Source: Narthecium ossifragum (taxonomy: Eukaryota > Streptophyta > Magnoliopsida > Dioscoreales > Nartheciaceae). From it: a stretch of 64,000 nt of DNA. Below, one piece after another: positions 50,101-60,329 of the stretch. The stretch lies in assembly GCA_963920575.1 (NCBI GenBank), contig OY986963.1, forward strand, positions 8,594,896-8,658,895. The letters run 5' to 3'. Both the position numbers and the translations under genes were made by a program. The number at the start of each line of letters is the position of its first letter. Position 1 is the first letter of the stretch. The notes beneath the pieces are model-generated. The model was given only the letters and a program-made list of their open reading frames with translations. It was not told the origin of the DNA and searched no databases.

Positions 50101-51787
50101 AGTCAAAATTGAGCACAGTGACTGGTTTGTCGTCAAATTAGAGTAATGGCATTGGATGGCGGGACTAAACTACATCATTTTGAAAGTTAGGGGTACAATT
50201 ATATAATTTTTAAAGTTGAAGGTACTAAACCGCAAAATTTTGAAACTACAGGTACTAAAGTGCTTTTTGGCCTTAAGATTATAAGGCAGTCTCAATGGAA
50301 CATTTTTGAATTAAGGATGTGGCGTTTTCATCATATGTATTGTAAATCACACAAAATAGTGGTGGTTTGTAAGGATGGGATACCGGCAACAACGTGCCAT
50401 GCATGTGGGATGTAGAGAAAGCCTGATCAGTAGGTCTAGAGGCGAATGGTATTGTAGAGATTTAGATAGGGATACAAATTCGATGTACAATATCCTACAT
50501 AGCTCCAATTTCTGGACAAATAGCACTAATGTGTGTAAAAATGGAGCATGAAGTTATTTTGTTGATGTGTGGCTTTTTTGTTGTTATTCTATTGTTATAT
50601 GATGTGTCAGCTCAAATCAGTTTTTGTTGGACATCTTTGTAACAGCTCTGTTTTTTGCTGTTATCAAATCCATGTTTAACCTTTAGAGAAGAAGAATCTA
50701 GGAATTGGATTTCTACATATGTATGTGCATATATAGTCATTTGAACTGGTACCAATAAAAGGGAATGTTCAGATTAGTTCTGAAAGCCAATGATCATCAA
50801 TATAGTTGAATTTGTATATGGCAGTTGACTCCTAATAATTCTCGAGGTTGGAGATTTGCGAAAAAGTATTTTAACAAGAGTATGAGAGGATTTAGAAACT
50901 TGATTCTGTTGACAACAGAATACAACGAAAGCTTAAAACCGTACCTTGGATGCTAATAACAATACCATCTGCAAAAATTTGGATTGATGTTTTAGCACAT
51001 GTCACCAGTTTTTCTTGAAAATCCTCGTCGGTATAGATTTTATCAGATTTCTTAGTCTCGAATAGATTGTTATGACTATTTGATATCTGCTTTGGAAGGT
51101 TAAAGCACATCGCTTCCTTATCTCACACAGTTTAGTACTACACGCATCACAATTCGTTGGCATACGTATCAGTCATAACACATAATTGTGCAACCATTGA
51201 TTAAAGTGCACCTCCAACAGTGAAAATCTTGGTTACTAAAAGCAGGGTGAGAGCAGTGCGTTGAAGCAACTATTATAGGCATATTTTATAAATGGTGCTC
51301 CCTGAAATAGTTGAATTATATGGGATGTTGTGAGTATTTGTTTCATGAAGGGTAGGTCTTATTGCCCGAAAAGGCTCTGTATCATGTTCTATGTGCTTGT
51401 GCACATGCATATCATTTATCTACTTTGTTCAATATATTGATGTCAAATGTAAGGTGTGTTTGAGCTTGAAAGTAATAAGGATTAAGGAGTGCAGTCTCTA
51501 GTGTCACTGGTTTTTATTTTGTGGTTTTATTATGGCTTGCATGAACAGGCGTGACGAGCTCCAGTGCAGGGAGGTGGAATTGAAGCAGATGGTAAGCAGA
51601 AACTGCCAGAATTTGTCCTGTAATTCCTTCAGACAAACTGGAGGCTTGAATTTAAACAATAAAACAAGTCTGACATAGTTTTCTTAAACAGGTAACGGAA
51701 TTAGAGCGTGAGTTGGAGGAAGGCAGACAAAAATGTTCTCTACTTGCATCGGAACTGGAAGTTCGAAAGAAGCAGCAACTCTTGTGA
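35102..51787 (+). CDS. MORC1: MORC-family GHKL ATPase, CRT1/MORC1-like, complete gene (19 exons)
   Basis: Nuclear ATPase of the plant MORC family, known for heterochromatin condensation, RNA-directed silencing of transposons and immunity. Exons: 35102-35222, 35298-35387, 35797-35831, 36078-36156, 36256-36345, 36481-36556, 37353-37431, 37519-37647, 38465-38563, 39649-39750, 39831-39980, 41895-41987, 44260-44311, 44390-44501, 45792-45943, 47519-47580, 48423-48508, 51549-51591, 51692-51787. All are GT-AG and join to 1746 nt, 581 aa. Motifs: LECRNFW near the N-terminus; ATPase N-box AIAELLDNAVDE (71-82); DDGGGMDP (109-116); GNGFKTSTMRLG (140-151); S5-like part with HISYTLRYSLR (about 290-300) and ILRGK; FGFNVYHKNRL (about 369-379); LEANFIEPAHDKQDFERT (about 400-417). 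Residues 508-581 look like a coiled coil. Catalytic E74, N78 and the GGG loop are intact. Introns hold many insertions, yet all splice sites remain. Clade is inferred from recalled family sequence. Confidence 0.94.
37735..38435. mobile_element. GC-rich repeat in MORC intron 8
   Basis: The block begins with CCAGTACGGTGTGTACCGCC and ends with TACCGGCCGGCACGGCCAGT, rich in CCGG/CGGT words in both directions. Its GC content is unlike the surrounding AT-rich intron. It is probably a non-autonomous DNA element; target duplication not resolved. Confidence 0.45.
41528..41739. repeat. Near-perfect foldback (inverted repeat) in MORC intron 11
   Basis: Arms of about 90 bp (41528-41618 and 41650-41739, AAACTATAAA ... 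CAAAGCTTTGTTATCTCAAA) are reverse complements with only a few mismatches. A 40-bp duplicate, GGGTGGTTTATA(T/G)GTAATTTCCTT, lies on the left side. The centre GGTAATTTCC...GGAAATTACC is a perfect palindrome. Confidence 0.92.
42194..43474. mobile_element. hAT non-autonomous element in MORC intron 12
   Basis: TIRs TAGGGGTGGCAATTCGG and CCGAATTGCCACCCCTA are bounded by perfect 8-bp duplications ACTGCACA (42186-42193, 43475-43482), the hAT signature. The subterminal zones are rich in GGGTCGGGT/ACCCGACCC words. The interior (about 42530-43260) is a GC-rich minisatellite of 70-90 bp units containing GGAGAAGGGCTGGGAGGC. The long glycine/arginine-rich open frames there are repeat artefacts. No transposase. 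Confidence 0.93.
45408..45766. repeat. Tandem duplication of about 180 bp in MORC intron 14
   Basis: 45408-45580 and 45581-45766 share AGTCTCAATCATTT ... ATCTCAACTTGGGA ... CTGCAGCCATGAAGTA with scattered differences. It lies just before exon 15. No coding content. Confidence 0.8.
46533..46797 (+). mobile_element. Miniature LTR retrotransposon (SMART/TRIM-like), 265 bp, structurally complete
   Basis: Two 77-bp direct terminal repeats (46533-46609 and 46721-46797), both TGTTAGA ... CA. A primer-binding-site-like TGGTATCTGAGC follows at once (46610-46621). A purine tract GTGGGGGG precedes the second repeat (46711-46718). Flanking 5-mers are ATAAG (46528-46532) and GTAAG (46798-46802). The 111-bp interior cannot code. 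It lies in MORC intron 15. The box-B-like GGTTCAAACC at 46631 makes it look tRNA-like at first sight. Confidence 0.85.
46870..47232 (-). pseudogene. RNase H-like (RVT_3 type) fragment
   Basis: On the minus strand from about 47210, WTTVVEAELLAIATAVKEA and KNIIVDSDSKN resemble the first strands of the RNase H fold used by plant non-LTR elements, with acidic E and D residues. Stops follow (about 47095), and LADGVACQAL-like sequence remains further on in another state of decay. It is a dead retroelement piece in MORC intron 15. Confidence 0.6.
48813..50272 (+). mobile_element. Pack-MULE-like element in MORC intron 17
   Basis: TIRs of about 53 bp (GGCCAAAAA(A/G)CACTTTAGTA ... GCGGTTTAGTACC) face each other. 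They are bounded by perfect 9-bp duplications TTAAGATTA (48804-48812, 50273-50281), the Mutator signature. The GC-rich interior keeps an open frame of 369 codons (48851-49960). The interior contains a 540-bp direct duplication: the block at 48918-49204 recurs at 49483-49744. That preserves frame and repeats the motif KKPKPSFSSRF and a hydrophobic stretch AWVFTAVLALQV. The captured gene for that part was not recognised. Confidence 0.9.
49768..49884 (+). pseudogene. PYR/PYL/RCAR ABA-receptor-like fragment inside the Pack-MULE
   Basis: Read in the frame starting at 49768, about 39 residues (HEVHVVLGLPAATK ... LDEERHVLSFRVV ... GGHR) match the region around the gate and latch loops of PYL receptors. 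The usual gate SGLPA is LGLPA here, and the latch GG-HRL ends in HRA. The upstream lysine-bearing strand and the C-terminal helix are missing. It is a captured exon fragment, not a receptor. Confidence 0.75.
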
Positions 51788-52480
51788 ATTGTAGTCTCGT
51801 CTCAGTATAGAACGGTTTACGACATAAGCGTCAGGTCACTTCTGGGTGAAGTGTCATGCCAAAACCTTGTATATATCTTCTATCTTAGATTGTTTTCTAA
51901 ACATTAGTTATCCCTCTCAAAAGTAGAAGTCCAATGTATAGAAGAGAAAAGAGCTCTTCTCTTGCACAAAGCCTGCAGAAGATAGGTTGATCAATGCTCC
52001 ATTGCCAAAAAAAAAAAAAAAAAAAGCTCCATTACCAACATATGGAAGAAAGATATGTACTTGTTCCTTTTATCTAATAGGGATGACCAATGTGGTGCTC
52101 GAGTTGAAGAGAAGGGCATGGTTGGGTTCGTTTGAAGTTGTTTTCGTATGGGCTGATCATTTCGGTGTTCAGGCCTCTAGCTGGGAGTTTTGCTGGCTCA
52201 TTGAAGTCGCAGACCTGCTACTGAGAAGGTAGCCGCCTGCATGACTCCTGAGTTGGAGATGAGAGGCCAAGAGGAGGACAAGTCATGTGAAGCTATAAGA
52301 ATGTAACAGCACATATGATGTGTCCATTTCTCAGCAGTACATCTTCTGATATTGCCTGTATCACAGTTCTCTCTCTTCTCTCTTTTTCTCTCTCTTTCTT
52401 GGTGAATGAAAGCTTGAACGTTCTAGCAGTGGTTGACAAACTAACAATAGAAGGTTTTTTGCTGTATAAGAAATGCTTAA
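51788..52480 (+). other. MORC 3' UTR and downstream sequence
   Basis: Follows the MORC stop. It contains a 19-A tract (52007-52025) flanked by GCTCCATTGCC and GCTCCATTACC, and a CT-rich tract at 52370-52400. No clear AATAAA signal fixes the transcript end. Confidence 0.45.
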
Positions 52481-52649
52481 ATCATCTTGTTTAAATCTAA
52501 AGTGCAAAAAAATTTATAATACTCTCTAATATTGTCATGGCCTGGTCGGCTGTTGTATCATGTGATATAATTTTTTGGCCGTGTCATATGATATGATGTT
52601 GTATCGATCTACATTGAGACATTTTTGAGTTATAAGAATAGACACATTT

Positions 52650-53015
52650 TTGAGTTATAAGAATAGACGTATCAGACCTGATGCTGATGCAGCATACCAA
52701 ATAGGCCCGCTGGGTGCCGACTACAGGATGGGGGAGGAACTAACAGAGTGTTCAACTAATGCTCAAGTCCCTTCAGAGAACCCCACCCTGGAAAGAACCA
52801 CAGAAGATACAGGAAACCCCCCCCACACAATAACAGTACATAAAGCTGCCGGTTTGTTGCCTGTTACCCAACAAACGCTTCATGGGGCCGGTGTTCCTCA
52901 TATAGGCCCTACCTTAGAAACCCCATGTGGAAAATATATGTTCATATCTATCTGCATTCAAAAGAAGTCCTACGATGTGTCACTGCTTAATTTAGTTTCT
53001 AGAAATTACTCGTGA
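52650..53015 (+). CDS. Unrecognised open frame, 121 codons
   Basis: An open frame with ordinary amino-acid composition but no family I recognise. It starts inside a short duplication (ACATTTTTGAGTTATAAGAATAGAC at about 52620 and 52646), which argues against a conserved gene start. Could be a decayed transposon gag or chance. Confidence 0.15.
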   Translation: MSYKNRRIRPDADAAYQIGPLGADYRMGEELTECSTNAQVPSENPTLERTTEDTGNPPHTITVHKAAGLLPVTQQTLHGAGVPHIGPTLETPCGKYMFISICIQKKSYDVSLLNLVSRNYS

Positions 53016-54230
53016 ATCTTTGAATTAAGCGTCGATGCAGTGGTAAGAGAAATTTGGGGAGCAGTTCTGTAGTTTAGCTCTGTAGTACGTGTTTGTTTTT
53101 TTATTCCGTGATCAGCAAATTGTAAAGCTGAAAGTGTTGCTCATTGGTGTCGTCATTCACAGTAACCATTGTACTGGGCATAGGAAGATGGCATCATAGA
53201 GCCAGAGCAGTTTTTGTAACAAGATTTTAGCCTCCTTTAGGCTCATCTAATAAATAAATAAATAAAAAAAGTAATCCCCAAGGTTGTTTTGGTGATTATT
53301 AGGCTCATATTTAAATAGGCACTTGCCCAGGATTAAACTCTAAAGCTAATTTGAAAGAAAAAAAAGAAGCTAGTTCCTAATGATAGTGAGTGAAATAAAC
53401 GTTTCCATAATTCTCTGGGTTGCTCGATCAGTTCAATCATCTTTTCAGTGGTCGGCATGATCATACAACAGTTTCATATTTGTGGAAAATTCAAACATGA
53501 GTCGACTACCGGGGAACACGACTGATAACCAAATCATTATATTCCACATGAAAGCTGTCAGCTGGAAAAATTAAAAGAAAAAAGAAAAAAAAACGACCAC
53601 CAATGGTCATTCAGATTACAGTTCTAAAATAATTCGAGTTACAATTAGACGTCTAACTTTTGTTCCCTACAGATGTAACAATGACATCTACTGTGCACAT
53701 GCAACATAATTAATTTAAGTTTCTCATTCAAAGAGCTAGCTAGAGAGGAGAAGAAAGCAGACCTACCAATACTAGGATGCATCTTTTATAGAGTAACATG
53801 GTTGAATCCGGATTCATAGACACACACACACACACAGATATATATATATATATGTAGTATGTGTTTATATATGTGTGGTGGTGTCTAGAGAAGCAACTAA
53901 GGGTAACGACCCTAATTAGGAGGGACAGTCAGAACTCAGAACCAAGGCTAACAGACCTCCTCACCAACACCAACAAAAAGGAAGGAGTCCTGGACTTTGT
54001 GGACGAAGACAGGTCATAACAACGCCCATCAGACTCTCAACAACCAGCTGCTCGAGATGTTGCTATCAATGTATATTGTAGCAATCAAAAAGAAGAAAAA
54101 GATAAAAAGAGATGATGATGATGATGATGATGATGGTCAGTTGGGTTTCATTGAAGATTATATTCTATATCACACAGGACACAGCCCCTTCTCTTTTTGT
54201 TTTCCAGACCTTGCTCATCAGGAGAGTAGT
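53016..54230. other. Gene-free interval with microsatellites
   Basis: AT-rich intergenic DNA with AAAT repeats (53249-53270), an (AC)n-(TA)n stretch (53820-53852) and (GAT)n (about 54112-54134). No gene or intact element seen. Confidence 0.6.
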
Positions 54231-54560
54231 AGGCAAAGGCCTAGGCTCTTGCTATCCTCTTCTCGTTGTCTTCACTTCTGATTAGGAAATTTTAAAGAGG
54301 GGTCTGTGGGGGAGCACTGCATACAGGCTCTGAAAGCTTATAGGGTTCTCCCATGGGGAATCCATAGGTCATCAATGAGGGTATCGTCATGGTCCCCAAT
54401 CATTCCAACAGCTCGTAATGCCTCGGGAAGCAGTCACATGCTAGCCTCTTGTATACCTTTTTCTAAGGGAAGACCCATGGAAGGCCAAAAGCCTTCATCC
54501 CAATATATGCTCCCAAAGTTGTAGAACAACTTATTATAGCTTCCTTCATATATAACATGG
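54231..54560 (-). pseudogene. Decayed or non-coding ORF-like segment of unknown origin
   Basis: On the minus strand one frame reads about 60 residues including YWDEGFWPSMGLPLEKG, LLPEALRAVGMIGDHDDTL and WIPHGRTL before a stop, broken once by TGA at about 54444. The composition looks protein-like. I do not recognise the family; it may be a pseudogene or part of a long non-coding transcript. Confidence 0.3.
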
Positions 54561-55540
54561 TACCTGCGGCTCTCTCATGCAATGCAGTTAGTACTCCTCC
54601 AAGAAACACCAAAGTTTGGCAAACAAAAGAATACATATATAATATTATAAAAGAGATGATCAGATATCATGCATCATGCATGCAGTTGGAAGTAGGGATG
54701 AGATAAGAAAAGGTTGGCATATATTGAGTGGCACCCCACGAGAAAATAAGATGGTGTTTTTATGGGGCAGTGCATCGCTTTCAGCTTGCATCGAGCCCAA
54801 GAGAAGGGATTTATGTATTGCTTGCCTAAAGGAGGCAACGTAGAAATAATGGAGGCTGCCCTGTCTGAGGCTCGAGAATGAACAGTAGTACGTATAGGTC
54901 ACAGAATATATTAAACTACCCTATAGTCATAATAATTAATTACAAGTCTCTTTCTCTGTTAATTAAGGAGGCCAGCAGCAAACCATGTGATCATGGCTTT
55001 TGTCAATTGATCACTCAGATGGATAAATGGTGGCCCGGGTCTCCTGGAAGGACCCGTCTATACATCTGTTTGTATGTATATATTTATATAACCTTTCTTT
55101 TGTCTCTTTTGCATCCATGGCATGATTAATTTGGGACTATATATAAAGAATGAATACATATGGCTGGGGTTACTATTAGGGTGATGGGATAAGAGGTGAG
55201 GAGATGAGGACCAGAGATGGGAAGGTGAGACGTACGCAATGCATGCTTGCGTGAGTATGTACGCATAGATGGGGCTAACAGTGGAAGAGGTAGCAAGCAA
55301 GCGTGGATTTGGATTTGGATTTGGACGGATGGTATAATATGGGACCAGGCTCGTCTGCAACTCGCCACAATTAATTTGTTCAGCCTCGCAATCGTGTTGT
55401 CTGGAATGACATGGCTGGACTCGCTAGCTCGTGTGGTCGTGTCCACGTGATGCTGGTCGAAGAAGGATGCATGCAGGGCCCATGCATTCATTCTGGAGTG
55501 TCATAGACTGTCCTTCGCCGGAGTAGACGTCTGAAGTGTG
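54561..55540. other. Gene-free interval
   Basis: Mixed intergenic sequence with a short (GGATTT)n stretch (55303-55323). No convincing gene. Confidence 0.55.
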
Positions 55541-55591
55541 TGTGCGCGCGCGCGCGCGCGCGCGCGTGTTAGTGTATGCTTTTCCTGCGTG

Positions 55592-55653
<62 letters not shown>
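55541..55653. repeat. Compound microsatellite (GT)n(GC)n ... (TC)n(TG)n
   Basis: (CG)n at about 55546-55565 and (TC)n from about 55595 to 55644, followed by (TG)n. Apparent ORFs across it are artefacts. Confidence 0.95.
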
Positions 55654-55654
<1 letters not shown>

Positions 55655-56763
55655 CTTATCTTCTTATGTAGAAGAAATGTGAGAGTTCGAGAATGGTTGC
55701 GTATGTGGTCAAGATCATGTTTGATGTTCAGAGTTGAATATGTCCTAGATTTAATTATGATTGTATAGTTTGTACTAGCTGTTAATATAGTAAAAATGGA
55801 TAATTTAATACCAGTTATAATACTATATAACATTTGATACAATGTAGAACAAATGATGTTGATATAATATACGTTGAATAGATTAAAATGTCATTTATTA
55901 ATGATGTGGCTAAGCAAGAGAAATTTATAAAGACAATAATTGTTATACATCTTTAAAAAACAACACAATTGTGATGAGCGTCCACCGTACTCTATTGTTG
56001 ATGCATGCAAACTCTGACCGAGCAGCTATTTGTGAGTCTAAAGAAGTGGCGCCACCTAGCTGTGGCAGTGTGGCTGCCTGCGACTGTTGAATTTCGAAGT
56101 TTTCTCAAATTCCCTTTTTTTTGTAAATCATAAATGAGCATTTTAAAGAATTTTTTTTATGGATATCTCTTCTAGAAAAGTTGAAATTAAATTTTGTCAA
56201 TTCTGATACGTCAGGATGGTTTTGACACCCAAGTTTAGTCCGAGTTTTTAATTTTCATAATTTTTAAATTTTTACTATTTTTCCATAATCTCTGATTTTC
56301 CTAAACTAAGAAGTAAGAAGACTACATTGTTTGATTTCTTCTATAGGCGAAGATAAAGTTCTATTTTTAACTTTGTATTCATAGTAATTTTTATAGAATC
56401 AAGAGTTCCAGAGAAGGACTCTAGCTCCTGGAATTCGTGAGTGAATCAACATAAGTCAAACTTCCGGCTCGTCGATAGCTCAGCACAAGCATTCAACCCA
56501 TATTTCGCAAGCAATGAATCTGGATCAAAATATGTTTATAGTACTGCAATACAAACGCTGCCCTCGTATAAATTTTCCTCAATACTAGATATTCTACTAG
56601 CTTGTGTTTCTCTACCGAATAAAGATTTGTAGGCCTATGTATCATACATGATAGTTTCCATTTGCTGGTTTAAATGGGGCCTAAGACGCGTGTATAATTC
56701 ACTGCTCATACCCTCGAGTTCTTAAACTCCATCGATCACAAGCAGGACTTAAGCTTGATCTCA
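55654..56763. other. Gene-free AT-rich interval
   Basis: No gene recognised. The right end abuts the truncated copia LTR. Confidence 0.5.
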
Positions 56764-57441
56764 TGTTGAGTTTGTGGAGCCTGATCGTTCCGGACCCGAC
56801 CATAACGCACTACGCAGAGTTGACGGGGTCTGGGACAGCGCCCCGACGAGCACTACTGGTTATGTGTTTACATTGGGTGCTGGTGCAGTTAGCTGGGTCT
56901 CAAGATTGCAAAAGATAGTTTCCCTTTCAACAACAGAAGCTGAGTATACAGCAGTGGCAGAGGCTTGCAAGGAGGTGATATGGCTTCAGACTTTCATGAA
57001 AGAGTTAGGTAAAGAGCAAGTTGATTGTAGACTATACAGTGATAGTCAGAGTGCAATTCATATTGCAAAGAATTCAGCATATCATGCTAGAACGAAGCAT
57101 ATTGATATAAGGTATCACTTCATACGATCACTTCTAGAAGATGGAAAAGTTGTTCTTGAGAAGATCCACACTAGTGAAAATCCTACATATATGTTAACCA
57201 AGATGGTTACGATAGAGAAGCTGAACACCTGTTCAGTTTCTCTTGGTCTTCAAGCTTGAAGTTGGAGGCATGAGTCGCTGTGAGTGTTTGTTTGTTTTTT
57301 AAGTAAATGAAGCTGATTGAAGCATGTTACTTTGAATCAGTCTCAAAGTGAGAGAATTGTTGAGTTTGTGGAGCCTGATCGTTCCGGACCCGACCATGAC
57401 GCACTACGCAGAGTTGACGGGTCCGGGACAGTGCCCCAGCG
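56764..57441 (+). mobile_element. Ty1-copia remnant: truncated 5' LTR, RNase H end, start of 3' LTR
   Basis: 56764 begins TGTTGAGTTTGTGGAGCCTG and 57358 begins the same sequence, so these are the two LTR starts. Only about 83 bp of the left LTR remain before sequence jumps into pol. The right LTR runs into the N gap. A purine-rich AAAGTGAGAGAA precedes it as a plausible PPT. Differences between the copies (for example CCATAACG/CCATGACG) look like CpG decay. Confidence 0.85.
56846..57259 (+). pseudogene. Ty1-copia RNase H C-terminal fragment
   Basis: Encodes STTGYVFTLGAGAVSWVSRLQ, SLSTTEAEYTAVAEA, LYSDSQSAIHIAKN, ARTKHIDIRYHFIR and a weakened C-terminus, the classic end of copia pol. The TTEAEY glutamate and SDSQS aspartate are present. 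Upstream gag, protease, integrase and RT are deleted, and the open frame continues backward into the LTR, creating a chimeric 161-codon frame with no coding meaning of its own. Confidence 0.92.
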
Positions 57442-57641
57442 NNNNNNNNNNNNNNNNNNNNNNNNNNNNNNNNNNNNNNNNNNNNNNNNNNNNNNNNNNN
57501 NNNNNNNNNNNNNNNNNNNNNNNNNNNNNNNNNNNNNNNNNNNNNNNNNNNNNNNNNNNNNNNNNNNNNNNNNNNNNNNNNNNNNNNNNNNNNNNNNNNN
57601 NNNNNNNNNNNNNNNNNNNNNNNNNNNNNNNNNNNNNNNNN
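57442..57641. other. Assembly gap (200 N)
   Basis: Exactly 200 N, a conventional gap placeholder, lying inside the copia 3' LTR. Frames spanning it are meaningless. Confidence 0.99.
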
Positions 57642-59060
57642 CCCGACGCCCGGCAACCACCCCCCTCTCCTCCCTCTCGCATCATCATCGGCCTCTCTGC
57701 GGTTGGCGTTAGCGTCGTGGTCGGCGGCGCTGTGGCGGAGGATGCGCTATGGCGGAGAAGGCGCCGAAGAACGACGTGTACACAAATGGGTGGACGGTGA
57801 GAGAGGGGTCATCGGTGGAGGAAAGAAAGCCGACGGGTGAGGACAAAGGCCGGCGAGGACCCATGGGCTTGGCGGTAGTGAAGGTAAGCATCGCGGCGTC
57901 TCCCTCTTCTCCTCTTCCTTTTTCTTCTTTCTCTCATTTTTTCCTCTTTTGGCACCCTCTCCGTCGAGTTCTTTGGTGGAGAAGGAGAAGAACCATCGGG
58001 GGCTTTGGGCAACATCACCAATGAGGAAGAAGAAGGGACCTAGCGCGAGTTCTTTGGTGGAGAAGGAGAAGAACCGTCGGCGTCTCCCTCTTCTCCTCTT
58101 CCTTTTCCTTTTTTCTCTGCTCTGTTTTCTTCATCTGCTCCTTGCTTTTTTCTTCTTCGCTCTTCTTCATTTGCCTCTAAACTCCAACCAATTGTTTTGT
58201 CTCTCCAGGAGGTATCGGACGGTGGGGGAAAGGAAGAAGGTTGTGGCAGTGAAGTTCGGCAGCGACTTGATAGACGGAGAAGACCGGTGATGTCCGGCGA
58301 TCAACACCAGATCTTGGTGAACGGTGCCTCCCGCGACGTAGGTGAGAGCTCAAACCCAATCTGAAGGAGGTCATCCCCCTCTCACCAACTCCGTCAGCCA
58401 CGCCAACCTCGCCCGCCCTGCCGTCGGCCACAAGATCCACGAACGGCCACGCGATCCGCAAACGCCGTCGTGATCATCGCCCCACGCCGCCGTCGACCTC
58501 GCCCAACCAGCCATCGGCCATACGATCCAAGGTATGTCTTTTTTTTCTTCCTTTCCTTCTGTTTTTTTGGCTCTTTTTTATCCTTCCCTTCTCTAATCCA
58601 AGACCTCGCTAGGAGAGGAGCTGCTCGCTGAACCCGCCATCGACCTCGCCCAACCTGCTATCGACCAAGCGATTTGAAGGTAAAACTTCATCTTTATAAG
58701 ATCGTTTTTTTTTTCTTTTTGTGAGTGAGTTTGGAGGTTTTCAATGGAGATCTGGTGGGGTTGCAGCGATTTGAAGTTTAGATGTGGCTGGATTGTGGAG
58801 GGCACCTTCCCTCTTCTCTTCTTTTCTCTTCTCCTCCTCAGCTCGACCCTCATTCCTTTTTTTTTTTTGCACCATTTCTTGAGGCCGGCCTCCAGTTCCT
58901 TGTCGGACGCATCGGCCGCAATCACAAGAAAGGCCGTGGAGGGTGAGCAACCTCGACTGCACCTCGGCTAGGTCATCGTTGCCCGACGCCGGAGCGATGC
59001 AAGAAAGAGAGAGAAAGGAGGAGGAGACGCCGGAGCGATCCAGAGGAGCATGAAGAGGGG
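57642..59060. repeat. GC-rich low-complexity block after the gap
   Basis: Contains repeated AGTTCTTTGGTGGAGAAGGA (57967 and 58047) and CTCGCCCAACC...CATCG phrases, with CT-rich tracts. It may be the rest of the copia LTR or captured sequence. No recognisable protein in any frame. Confidence 0.4.
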
Positions 59061-59980
59061 CCGACCATTTGGTGCTCTCTCAGCTGGTGCTCCTCTCTCT
59101 GCTGCAGCTAATCTTACTTAGAACTAACCAGAGTGATATAGATAAGTTTAGTGGCAAAACCGATGTTGATATGCTAAACACCTAATCTTAATTAAGTACT
59201 TTTAGAGATTGTGCTGCTGATGCTCACCTAATCTTAACTATATCTATATATTTACTTTCTATACGCAAGCAGAGTATGCAAGCAAATTTTATGATGCACC
59301 TAATCCTCAAACTCTACGTACTTGACTAGCATAATTGTTTCTACTGATGTAGAGGGAGTGAAACCCTAAGATTCGTGATTGACTGTAGTTTGTAGCAGAC
59401 ATAGAAATTGAGCTCATGTCAACTACTTTCATATTCAGCATTATTGTAAGTTCAATTGCATTTTTTAGTTTTGACTTGGTCAACAATTTTTATTTCTTTG
59501 TTATGTGATGTTAGAAAGTATGCATTTTATTACACCTGATAGGTCCTACGGATTTGAGCATATGTTAGCCACCTAATGAAAGCTATACAAACTGTAGAAT
59601 GCAAGATCTAAGAACTAAAGGACAAAGATAAGGAATCAAGGCATAGGAGATTTATAGCATGAACATATGCCATGTGATCTTCATAGTGTATACATTTATA
59701 CATATAACAGTGTACATACGTTGTTGATGTATATGATTCTTTTGTTTAGCTTTATTTAAAAGTTTGAAAATAGGGTGTACATTAGGTGGAGAATTAGGGA
59801 TTTTTTTTATTATCATTTGTGTGGTTTGTGGGGACAAGGTTCGCTCCGGGGACAATGTTCGCCCCTTTTATACTGTGATTTAATTTTTATATTTAAAAAA
59901 TGTTGTAAAATTGTCTCATTTAGCCCTTGATATAGGGGAGGTTCTGCCAAATTTTCTTGAAAGAAATCCTATATATCCGT
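59061..59980. other. Gene-free AT-rich interval
   Basis: No gene or bounded element recognised. Confidence 0.5.
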
Positions 59981-60006
59981 GTCGTAGGCACGGGCATCTA
60001 CTCATA
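59972..60006 (+). mobile_element. Possible Helitron 3' end
   Basis: CCGTGTCGTAGGCACGGGCA forms a short stem followed by TCTACTCAT, resembling a plant Helitron end. The expected CTRR terminus is not exact. Confidence 0.3.
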
Positions 60007-60329
60007 TATATATATATAGAAAGGGGAGAGAGAAAAAGAGAAAGAGAGGATGGAGGAGGATTGGTTCCTCTCACTTTTGGAGGACCGGAATCACTCGTAA
60101 TATATCATTTATTTCCATTTAAGGGGTGGAATCATGACCGTGACGTGACGATCGACGATGAATTTCACCTCTCTAAGTTATCATTTATTACTAATCACTC
60201 TAAATTATCATTATTATCATTTAGCGTGAATAAAACCTGATGTCACGTAATAATGGATGACAAACTTCTCGGTTCTCCCACTTACTCCGGAGGACGGATT
60301 TCATCTGAACATAGAGTTGTTATATATGC

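Noticed and set aside
55337..55356. Possible miR166 (GGACCAGGCT core)
   Set aside because: Only about ten core bases match, and no complementary arm giving a miRNA-like hairpin was found in the right order.
57317..57800. Several open frames spanning the N run
   Set aside because: They are created by translating N as open sequence.
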